From assembly GCF_047496725.1 (NCBI RefSeq), contig NC_132975.1, positions 1,536,001 through 1,600,000 on the forward strand: DNA of 64,000 nucleotides. Direction: 5' to 3'. Made by a program: the position numbers and the translations under genes. Positions 9,845-19,858 of this stretch are shown here, piece by piece. The number at the start of each line of letters is the position of its first letter. Position 1 is the stretch's first letter. The notes below the pieces were generated by a model. That model made no database searches. It was not told the origin of the DNA and saw only the letters and a list, made by a program, of their open reading frames with translations. This DNA comes from Anoplolepis gracilipes. Taxonomy: Eukaryota > Arthropoda > Insecta > Hymenoptera > Formicidae.

Positions 9845-12602
9845 TTAATTATTGTAAAAATTATTCATATCTTGCAAATGATTTCGTCGGCCATTCCCAA
9901 CATCACGTTCTCGGTTTTCCCTTCGAACTCGATCTTGATGCCTTTGCTTGGCAACTCTTAATGCAGGCTACATAAATTGATTAAAACTTTCTATTGAAAT
10001 TTTTTCAAACTGATTAATTACTTCTGAAATATAACATATACTTGTATAATATTTATTAAAACATTAAAAAATTTAATTTTGTAACATTATTTTATTTTAT
10101 TGTATCAAAACTCAACATTGTTGTATTTAAAATATTTAAGAAAAAAATTTTTTAAAAATAGTTTAAAAACTAATCAATAATAAAAAGCTCAAAAGTTTAA
10201 AAAATCACGGACAATCTTTCGCACGAGGGTTATCTCATCTTGAAAGGGTCTTTTTGAAAACTTAAAATTATATGATTGTATGAAATAAAACTCTAATGTG
10301 AAGGAATGCTGATGCTAACGTTTGCAAAAATTTAAGATAAGTCATTGATCGAATATACAGAAATTGTTAAGGAGAAGTTGATCAAAAGGGATGGGAGAAG
10401 TAGATCAAAAGTTTTCTATTATATTTTACAGAAACTCAACAAATATAAACAAATTACCAATACCAATTTAGGTACAACATACATTAGAAGCTGACACAAC
10501 GTTTGTTTTAAGACATGATAAATTGATTTAATTGAATTAGAATAATTCTTTATAGTCCTAAAATTTCGAAAAATACCTGTAGATTTCAATACATGTACAT
10601 AAAATACATTTTTTTTGTAAAACGTTCAATAAACAATTACATTTTTTAAATTTTTCTGAATAAAATGTATGTTGAGTTTTAGAAATCATAATTTAAGGAT
10701 ATCACAAATAAGAATATTTACGGAACATCATTTTACTCAGCCGTGTGTCATATAATGTCCTGTGCAATGCAGGTTCACTTTCCACATTTTCCGATTCTTC
10801 ATTGCTTTCCTTATTACTTTTTTGAGCCCACTTAAAATGGCTTGCAAATTCATCTGAGATAGAATATTTAAGGTACTGTCTCAAAGCAATTTTCGCATTA
10901 AGATTTCCCCACCAAATAAAATAATTTCTCTGTAAAATATTTTAAGGAGTTAGTGCTACATTATGCAAATTATTATCAATATAGAAATTCGTTAACTATG
11001 TATTAAAGATATAAGATCTGGCAAAACAAATTTCGAATCTCTGAATAATTTTAATTTTGTGATAAATAACTGTATAATAGTTAAAGAATTTTAAAAATAT
11101 TGTATTTTGTATTACCGAAAATAGTAAAAGCATTTTAATATTTCGAAAAGCAAAATGCAAAATTAAATATTTATATTTAATATTTTTATATAATCAAAAT
11201 ATAAAACATTTTATTTCACTTACTAGTTCTCCCTGCTCTTTTGTTCATTTTCCTCGAACTCTTAAAATTCTTGCATATTTTTTAATGGAAAACCTTTCGG
11301 AAGCGAATATACTGGGTAAGCTCCACCGTTATTATTTACGTTTTTGTTTTTAAAAATAATTTGACTCGGTTTTAAATTCAGAAAATTAATATTTAAAGGG
11401 GTGTAAAAAACTCTTGATGGATTCTACTTTATATAAGCTCAAAAACCGTATCTATTATTTATCCAAATTATCTTCTTTTTATCGCACAATTTCTTTTATC
11501 CTTTAAGATAAATTTTGATAAAATTTATAGATTTTTAGAATAGAAAAGCACGTCCATGCATATTTACACTTGCAGATTATCTAATTTCATATTGAAGTAG
11601 GTTTTCATCCATTTTTTCTCATAATAGTTTTGCATATTGTCTATTTTTTACGAAATATTTTGTTCATGAGTTTCACAACACACATGCACTTTTTCCTGGA
11701 ATTTTTGGAAGAATCTTTCTTGCAATGTCCTCAAGTTATTTAAATGGGCATTTTCAGGATTTTCATAACTTATATGACCATAATTATTATTGTGAGAGTT
11801 GTAGAACTGCGGATGTCCATGTGTATTATCCAGTGCAGGTCCTGTAAAAATTTGTTTGCTATTGTAGTATTTTATTTTATTTTATTAAATTTATTAATTT
11901 TAATCCGTTGTTTATGTGAAAATATTTTGCCTGAGCTATGTAATCCCTTAAATTCTTGAGGAATTGTTTTGAACAGTACCTGGGTAAATAAACGTACAAC
12001 ATAATAAATTTTTTTAACATAATTGACGAATCTGAAGTTACATCGTTTTAACATATAGTGTCTGACTAAGGTAAAATATTTTTTTGGAATACAAAAATAG
12101 TTACTTGTTTCATCAACTGTCCCTGAGTTGAAATTGTACATAGAATGATTATTTGATAAACGTATCACATCATCTCCTTGATCATAATTATTCTGTAATA
12201 TTTGTGTTGGACAACCAGGTGAGTTCAAATTACTGTTTTCATGTTGTTCAAGTTGCTGATCCGATATTGTGTTTTTTGGTTCCCTTTTTTTTGGTCAGGC
12301 CCGGTTGGTTTATTTTGATTTCCTACTTTTTTCCGAGCTAATTGTTCATTTTTTTCAGATTTTTTTTTCATTTCAATATTGTTTTCACTGTCAGTCGAAA
12401 AATTAGATTCATTATTAGATGATTGACTTGATGCATTAGATTCTTCAAAATTAGAATTGTTGAACATTACTGTCATTTCTTCTAATATTTTACTGTTAGC
12501 CTTCTCCTTACCTGTTGGCTTATCAGAATCTGTAGTATAATACTTTTTAGGCTTTTTTATTGTACGTCCTCATCGATTATATTTTGAACCTTTGTCAGAC
12601 AT
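9845..12602 (-). pseudogene. Degenerate multi-exon gene of unknown function
   Basis: Start ATG at 12602 (MSDKGSKYNR then TGA). The frame stays open as KKPKKYYTTDSDKPTGKEK and a Ser/Asn-rich region (12476-12300). It shifts frame near 12290 and continues in 12228-11872 (SPGCPTQILQNNYDQGDD). An internal exon, about 10911-10720, follows a ttttacag acceptor and encodes FIWWGNLNAKIALRQYLK and ISDEFASHFKWA. It ends at a GTAAAT donor and resembles the C-terminal half of DUF4806-like proteins. A last exon, about 9968-9845, follows a tttatgtag acceptor, encodes QRHQDRVRRENRERDVGNG and ends in TAA. Function is not known. One nonsense codon and one frameshift suggest a pseudogene, but the splice signals look maintained. 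Sequence between the exons (10000-10700, 10950-11870) is AT-rich with nothing else visible. Confidence 0.4.
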
Positions 12603-12621
12603 TTTTTATAACACTGCGGAT

Positions 12622-12623
12622 CA

Positions 12624-12668
<45 letters not shown>
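12622..12668. repeat. (TA)n microsatellite
   Basis: TA tract just outside the left end of the long-TIR element. Confidence 0.9.
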
Positions 12669-12670
<2 letters not shown>

Positions 12671-12679
12671 ATTCTTTTT

Positions 12680-12830
12680 GGTAAATATTTAGAATAACGG
12701 AGCCAGCTCCGATCGCGTTGACCTTGATATATGTTGTCAAGGTTATGACCCTGAGTAACATCCAAAAGGTTTTAGCCGTCGCTCGTTGTTTATTTAAAAG
12801 TTATTGTATTAACAAAAAAAGTTTAGAAAA
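12680..12830 (+). repeat. Left terminal inverted repeat
   Basis: Pairs with 16640-16794. Includes cggagccagctccgatcgcg, itself partly palindromic, and the ttgtcaaggt core. Confidence 0.85.
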
Positions 12831-12983
12831 TATAGTTATTTTGAATCATTTAAATCATTTGAATCATTTAAAGCAGTCAATCGTTAATATATATAATAGT
12901 TTTTTATTAAAAATTCAAAATATTTTATACTTTAACCACAAACAAGAAGAATCCCCGGCTCAATATAGTGAAGTCCAATTTGC

Positions 12984-13873
12984 GTATAGCCGTGGAACGT
13001 TAGAAGCCTTTTCGCAGCGGGAAAGCTCGACAATGCGATTAAAGAGATGAAGAGAATGAGGATAAAGTTCATGGGAATAAGTGAATTGAGATGGCTGGGA
13101 ACGGATGTGTCTGACCACGAGGGAGGAACTCTTTACTTCTCAGGAAGTGCCGAGAATGACCGTCGGCACAGCAATGGAGTTGGCATCCTGGTCGACTCGG
13201 AAGTCGCCAAATATGTAAAAGGATTCGTGCCCATTTCGGACAGAGTCATGCTGCTCCAGCTACACGGGCAGCCTTTTGATGTAAATCTAGTGCAGATCTA
13301 TGCTCCTACTTCAGAGAAAAGGTACGATGAGGATGTTGAAGTGTTGTATGATTCCATAAAAAATACAATAGAAGGCCTAAAAGGAGATAATATCAACCTA
13401 ATTATGGGGGACTTTAATGCCAAAATAGGACAGGGAAGAAGATCCAATATTGTTGGTGACTATGGCTTGGGTGAGAGCAACGAGAGAGGAGATAGGCTTT
13501 TTGAATTTTGTCAAGAGATGGAGATGGTGGTGACCGATGGTGGTGATGGAATACGTGGTTCAAACTACCGAAACGCCGACTATACACCTGGAAATTGCCT
13601 CTCGACAAAGCAAATAGCCCAGAGCCGGTGATTAACCAAATTGATTATGTCTTGGTAAACAAACGTTTTAGAAACATAATAAAAAGAGTAACAACGTACT
13701 CCGGAGCGGATATTGGGTCAGACCATAACCCGTTGGTGGCGGACCTGAGGTTGAAATCCGTCAAAAGAAAGTCCACCACCAGGAAGATTGATGTTACAAA
13801 ACTACGGAGCACGGAGATAAGAGAGAATGCCACATGTGACCTTAACAGTAAACTAGGCGAATTGAAGAGGTAA
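12984..13873 (+). pseudogene. RTE apurinic-type endonuclease domain
   Basis: Begins with PWNVRSLFAAGKLDNAI just after an in-frame TAG at 12987. It then has GISELRW (metal-binding Glu), YAPTSEKRYDED, MGDFNAKIG and the catalytic SDHNPLV (Ser-Asp-His at 13718-13726). The frame changes near 13595, between the NAKIG and SDH motifs. It nicks target DNA to prime reverse transcription. The first catalytic residues are retained, but the reading frame is broken. Confidence 0.8.
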
Positions 13874-15843
13874 TTCCTACAGACATAAACACCCAGTGGA
13901 ATGAAATTAAGCGGGCTCTCCTGGAGACCAGTGAGCAACACCTGAGACCATCGAAGCAGGCGAAGAGGAAAATGTGGATGACGGACGAGATTGTGAGCTT
14001 GATGAAGAGACGGCGATTGCCTAAAGGGAACCAGACAGAATATAAGAAGTTACAGACCATAATAAAAAGACAAATCACGACAGCAAAGCAGAACTGGATG
14101 AGAGAGAAGTGTGTGGAATTAAAGAGCCTTATATCGAAGCACGACTCGTTTAATGTTCACAGAAAAGAGAAAAATAGCGGGCTTGTATAGAAACCGTGCA
14201 CCCATGACTATACAAGATGAATAGAACAAGACCATTCTAGAAGAGAATGAGATCAAAGTGGCTTGGCAAACGTATGTAACCAGGTTCTTTGAATGCATTA
14301 GAGCGGATATCCGGGATTGCAGGGAAGAACTGGAAGGCCCTACCATATTAAAACCGGAACTGCTGCATGCCATCGCAACTGCTAAAAACGGAAAAGCTGC
14401 TGGACCGGATGAGATTCCTATGGAGTTAAAATTAATAAACGAAGATAAATTGGGAACGATATTGAGACTGTTCAATAGAATCTACAACACTGGGGAAATA
14501 CCAGAGGAGTGGCTGATATCAACGTTTGTAACCATTCCAATGAAACAATGTCCGAAAAAGTGCGCGGATTATAGGCTGATTAGTCTCATAAGCCACATGC
14601 TGAAAGCGTTCTTTCGCATAATGCACGCTCGCATAAGGTCCAAGTGTGAATGGGATCTGGACGACTCACAATTCGGGTTCAGAAATGATTTTGGCACGAG
14701 AGAGGCTTTTTGGGTTAAATATCTTCCTACAAAAGTGTCAGGATCATCAGAAGGATGTCTTCGCATGCTTCATAGATTATGAAAAAGCGTTTAACCGTGT
14801 ACTACATACTACACTTATCGATCTTCTCCGACAAGCCGTGGTGGATGGAAAAGATATTCGGGTTATAAAGAACTTGTATTAGTAACAAAAAGCGGAAATA
14901 AGAGTAGAAAATTTGGTAACCTCAAGTGTGGACATACAGAGGGGTGTTAGATAGGGATGTATACTTTCCTCCCTCTTGTTTAATCTTTACACGGACAAAA
15001 TCTTCAAGGAGGCCATAGGTGATTGGGAACTCGGAATAAAAATAAATGGAACGCGAATTAACACCATTAAATATGCGGACAATACTCGCAGAGGATATTG
15101 GACAGCTTCAATTACTTCTAAATAGAATCTCAGCAGCAGGTCAAAAGGTAGGCCTAAATATCAACACAAGTAAAACAAAACTGATGGTTTCCAGCACTAA
15201 GCATGAAAACACATCACTACATGTTGATGGCGAAAGGATAGAGCGCGTTACATCGATCAGGTACCTAGGATGCTTGATCACAAAGGACCTAGACCCAGAC
15301 CGTGAGGTTAAAAGGAGAATAGAGATGGCTCGCGCCATCTTCAATAAAATGAGAGCTTTTTTCTGCGACGACAACCTTAACTTGAAACTGCGGCGAAGGA
15401 TGGTCAAGTGCTACGTCTGGTCAGTGCTGTTGTATCGAGTCGAGGCGTGGACCCTTAAAGTGGGCACGATAAACCGTTTAGAGGCCTTTGAAATGTGAGC
15501 ACTAGGACGAATGCTCCGAATTTATTGGGTCGACAGGGTCACAAATGTGTCTTGGAGAGAGCGGGTGCACAACACGAATTATTAACAATAGTTAAATGTA
15601 GGAAAATCGAATACCTCGGTCATGTTTTGAGAGCAGAGAAGTACCGCCTCCTTCAGGTAATATTAAAGGGAAGGATCGAGGGTTGACGTGGACTTGGAAA
15701 AAAGAAACTCTCTTGGCTGAGAAACACTAGAGCATGGACCGGAATATGGAGAGCAGAAGAGCTCTTTCGTGTGGCTGTGGATAGAATAACTATGGTTAGA
15801 GTGATAGCCAACGTCCGGGGGACCGGGCAGGGCACGTGAAGAA
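13874..15843 (+). pseudogene. RTE reverse transcriptase domain and C-terminus
   Basis: Follows the endonuclease after a linker rich in Lys/Arg (13972-14190). RT motifs: AAGPDEIPMEL (about 14400), ISLISHMLKAF (about 14575), DSQFGFRNDFGTREAF, CFIDYEKAFNR (about 14770), GVxxGC-type text near 14940, and the active site KYADNTRR at 15072. The canonical second Asp of YADD reads Asn here. The tail YLGCLITKDLDPDREVKRRIE and RRMVKCYVWSVLLYRVEAW follow, then the C-terminus to about 15843. At least four frameshifts or stops are present. Both the frame damage and the active-site change argue against activity. Confidence 0.82.
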
Positions 15844-15947
15844 GAAGAACCACAAACAGTTAAATACAATTTATTCTCTGCTTTAACCAAACCATTTTAC
15901 ATATTATGGGTGTATTTCTGAAAAGATGAAACAATATTTTTATAATA

Positions 15948-16359
15948 TACGCAGGCGCGCGCACGCGTGCACGCATGCACACACATGCACGCACGCACGC
16001 ACACGCACACACACATGGGGGGGTACAAGGGGAGCTTTCGGCTCCCCTCCCGCACCCACCCCGTCCACCTCGTTTCGCATGTGAGTGAGTATTAAATGAC
16101 CACGTATCTGATTGGCCAATTCAAAATAGGACTCTCTGATTGGCTAATCGTTGTTGGTGACCTTAGGCATCGGTCGATATGATTGGTGGTGTCCAATCCG
16201 AACGTGGCCATTTCGGACGCTCCCTTCGCATGTACGTTGCAAGACAAAGCAAAGTTCACATTAGTTTGCAACTTTCCACGCGAAGGCCCCCCTTGTGTGC
16301 GTGTGTGTGTGGCGCGTGCGCGTTTGCGTGTGCATGCGTGCGTGCGTGCGTGCGTGCGC

Positions 16360-16410
<51 letters not shown>

Positions 16411-16440
16411 CACGCGCGTGTGTGTGTGTGATGGCAGAAG
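15948..16440. repeat. Microsatellite block (CGCA)n and (TG)n with G/C-rich inverted segment
   Basis: 15950-16015 is an ACGC/ACAC run; 16296-16432 is a TG/TGCG run. Between them lie a G-run plus ctcccctcccgcacccac (about 16017-16075) and the reverse-oriented ttgcaagacaaagcaaagttcac segment (16233-16255). Both pieces recur joined and co-linear at 24388-24500, so here an inversion or insertion separates them. Open frames called across the runs are artefacts of the repeat. Confidence 0.8.
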
Positions 16441-16639
16441 AAATCAAAACAGAAAGCAAAGGATAACACATATTGCCCTGTGTTTCGGATGCGTATACAT
16501 GCGGACACATATACACCCATGCATATTTGAAATATATAAAATATTGAAACTCTCTGTGATATCGTGCAATCATAGTTAACAAATGCGTTTAGTGTAAAGT
16601 TATTATACATTGTAAAATGTTACTTTTAAGAAGAACGAA

Positions 16640-16794
16640 AAATTATATCATATTTTTCAAACTTTGTCAATAACTTTTTAATAAACAACGAGCAACGGCT
16701 AAAACGTTTTGGATGTTACACAGGGTCATGACCTTGACAACATATGTCGAAGTCAACGCGATCGGAGCTGACTCCGTTATTCTAAATATTTACC
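16640..16794 (-). repeat. Right terminal inverted repeat
   Basis: Reverse complement of the left repeat. It ends in atatttacc at 16794 and is followed by ttcttttt. Confidence 0.85.
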
Positions 16795-16971
16795 TTCTTT
16801 TTTTATTTTGTAGTGGAAATACATTTAATAAAGTTGTGGGATACAAAAAAATAAACTACATTAGAGGATTTATATTGATAGATTATAAATCTAAAATTTG
16901 TTGTGCAAATATGGTAAAACATTTGTAGTCATAAACGTGCGTTATATATAAATTGGTTTTACAATATAAAA

Positions 16972-19090
16972 CTAATTAATATAATGTAACAAAGTAGAAA
17001 TAATATATTCATCATTATTTTTTTCTGATTTTTGAGTTGAAGAGAATAACCTTGACCAACTTGGCATACTATAGCACTTCGCAGTTATATAATTTGGACT
17101 GATTAATTGTAAGTCTTCTGACAACTCTTTGCATTTATAAATTCTGATAGTTGAAGACTGAATTGGCAATTTGTAAAAATTTGTAACATTTTGAAAAGTT
17201 TGTACTACAAAGAAAACATCTTCATTTATAGTCAAAATATTTTTAATTTTGCAAATAGATTTATCGAGGATCTTGCAAAAACTATTGCGATCATCTTTTG
17301 CAAAATTAAATTTATTTGACTGGATAATTTTTGTATTATATGAAATTGGTATTATCAATACATTCAGGAATAATACCATTTGTGTGTATTGCTGAAAGGC
17401 GATGATTTTTAGGATGACGTTTAGGTACATGTTGTATATAATTTTTTTCTCGTAATCAATTTGCGAATTGCTGAAGTGGACGTGGATGATTTCTAATATT
17501 TTTTTTAAAAAGCGGTATATTATTTTTATAAACAAATGTTGAACAATTTTCTAAATATCCTAATTCCTTTACATCGTCAACTAAATGTTGTAATCCATGA
17601 ACATTGTAACTTACAAAGCTCGCTGTATAAAGATATTCCGCATGTTTAACAAACATTTGTAGGCATTTCTCAGCCGTTTCTCATTGTCTTCTCGAACATT
17701 TAATTGATGTGATAACTATTTTCATGGCTACATTAAGTAATAGCGAATGGAAATAAAATTCTTCAGATAAAATTCCGAACGAAATAATTGGTGCTGCATA
17801 TAAAAAAAATGTCTTAACTTAGTTGTTTTGAATTTAGAGAATTTCACGAGAGATCTAGGACGACGAGCAAATTCGTTTGAACGAAATTTGTTTAACTCTA
17901 CATATCGTGAAGATATTTCATTAAGCGCTGAGCTACGTAGTTTCCCTGCATATTTAAATTTGCCATCATACTACGCATTTAATACCCTCATAGTAACACC
18001 AAGGTATACTTGATGCATAATTTGAAAAGGCAACCTAGTGACAATCAGTATTCCAAGATCTTCTAATGGACTTCTTCCTTTTTAATGATCCTCATCCACA
18101 CAAGATATATATTGTTCATTTGTTCGCTTTTCATGATTGATGCCCAAGTAAACCGTTCGATTCTCATGTCGGAAGCCATTAACTTTTCATTTAGAACATG
18201 GATTATTGAAATTGTGTTCATAATGATTTAAAGCTAAAGCTCTCGCCGGAGCGTCGGCAACAAAATTTTTAAATACTATAGGAATATGACGATTCCGTAT
18301 TAGTATTCCTTCTAGTCTGTTAATTTCTTTCACCTCATCAATAAGATTTTCAAAAAAGCTATATATATCGCAAAGTTTTTCAAGTCCTTTATATACCTAT
18401 AATCACCGGCTTGAAATAAGGAATATTAATGACCCTATATTGTAAAGGCCAATATTGCATAGGGTTGCTTTTACTCAATAATAAACCGTCAGTGTTAAGT
18501 TCTATTATTAGAACAGGTAGAATTTCATCTGAGCGTAAAACAAAAGGTGTTTTCTAACAGTTTTACAAAACTAATATGCCAATATACACCTGAGCCAATC
18601 GGTATAAAGTTAATGCGATCACAGCTTGTTTTTAAAACAGTTCTGCTATCTTTTGGCAAATTTCGAAAACATTTATGTGTACGAAGCACTCTTAAAATTG
18701 CTTTAGTCTGAACATGATTTATATTCATATCCAGGCAGCATTGTTTGGAAAGTTTTGAAAACAATCAATTTTGACATGAGGTTATGAATCTTCGTGTACT
18801 ATTTCTTCTATTACATTATCATGAGCACTTGACATTTCTGATGAAAAGTCTAAAGATGTTTCTTCAAAGTAAGTGGTAGAAGCTAATGTCTCTTTAGTTT
18901 CACTATTTTCCAAATTCCTACAAGTCACATGAGAACGATTTTTTTTAGATGAATAAGTTAAAGAATTATTACTTCTATTTTGACCTTGTAAATATATTTT
19001 ATCTACAGAAAAACGGAGTTCCCTACGAATACGATTATATTGTTGACGATTTGATAAATTCTGAAAAGTTTTCCGAGTCGTCCAATTCAT
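16972..19090 (-). pseudogene. Tnp2-like (EnSpm/CACTA-type) transposase, near full length
   Basis: ATG at 19090 (MNWTTRKTFQNLSNRQQYNR), then a Ser-rich linker. Next come HKCFRNLPKDSRTVLKT (18680), a YWPLQYRVINIP region (about 18450), VADAPARAL (about 18270), the C-terminal HEKRTNEQYISC region, SNEFARRPRSLVKF (about 17860), SYNVHGLQHLVDDVKELG (17600) and the final segment to 16972. The order matches the fragment at 1-1120. Several in-frame stops (near 18390, 17980, 17820 and others) and frameshifts disable it. Family role: transposition of EnSpm-type DNA elements. No terminal CACTA repeats were recognised nearby. Confidence 0.75.
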
Positions 19091-19251
19091 GTTTCCTTTG
19101 ATATCACTTAAGACTTTTCAATTCAATTTCACTCAGGTTCAATACTGTCAAAAAAAAGGAATTAAAACTTGTAAGTAAAAAACATTATGAGGCAAAGTCC
19201 AATCATTGTCATCTTAAAAATTCGAATAGAAAAAGTTACAATTTTATTTAA
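19091..19251. other. Intergenic, no gene seen
   Basis: AT-rich spacer between the Tnp2-like gene start and the candidate left end of the Mutator-like element. Confidence 0.4.
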
Positions 19252-19858
19252 GGAGGATTCCAGTGTAACAGCTTTAAAAATAGGTGATTTTTATGAATTT
19301 TTTTGCAGAAAACCATTGATGATATCTAAATAAACTTTTTTGGGATATAAAGAGGCATTCTTAAAGTACGAAAAAAATTTTATTTTTTTAAATTTTCTTT
19401 ATTATATACTGAATAGCACATAATAATATTAATGACTTCTGGCGGTGTATCCGCTGTTGGCGTACAATGTGGCGCCTGTCACAATCATCTGAAAGCAAAA
19501 AACAAAGAATTTTTTTAAAGTTAGATAGTTAACACTGGTATTGGACCTATTTAAAAAATATATATATAAAAAATGAAAAAGTTATAGCATTTGAAAAAAA
19601 AATATAATTTTTTCAATGAAAAATTTTTTTTTATATTGTTGATAAAAATGTCATAAATAAACGATAAAATTAAAATGATAGGTTCAATACCTGAATAAAT
19701 TTATAACGAATTGAATGAGCTATGTACGAAGTTGATCGGTTGATTAGTTTTTAAGTTATCTTGTACGCCAATTTAAAAAATGAGGTTTCGAGAAAAACGC
19801 GTTTAAAGTTTTTGATGCAATTTCACGATACTTACAGCTGAAAAACCAATCTGAACAA

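Larger units (their letters stand above)
12984..15860 (+). mobile_element. RTE-type non-LTR retrotransposon
   Basis: 5'-truncated, since recognisable coding begins only at the endonuclease start. Order: AP-endonuclease then reverse transcriptase, ending in a short C-terminus (ELFRVAVDRITMVRVIANV) with stop about 15840 and a GAA-type run (gaagaagaagaa). The short tail without a long 3' UTR, and the absence of an RNase H domain, fit the RTE clade (the CFDP2/BovB-like group). It is inserted inside the 12680-16794 DNA element. Confidence 0.82.
12680..16794. mobile_element. DNA transposon with ~150-bp terminal inverted repeats, occupied by a LINE
   Basis: 12680-12830 (ggtaaatatttagaataacg...) matches the reverse complement of 16640-16794 with few differences. 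Flanks read ttcttttt (12672-12679) and ttcttttt (16795 on), an 8-base target duplication candidate in low-complexity sequence. The next base pair differs, so a 9-base duplication would need one mismatch. No transposase was found inside, so it is probably non-autonomous. Internal sequence includes an RTE LINE (12984-15860), a G-rich/TG microsatellite block (15950-16440) and a small inverted segment. A diverged relative begins at 23753. MULE or hAT affiliation is suggested by the duplication length only. Confidence 0.7.

Noticed and set aside
16092..16610. 172-codon minus-strand frame with Thr-His repeats
   Set aside because: Runs through the (TG)n tract; no start context or domain.
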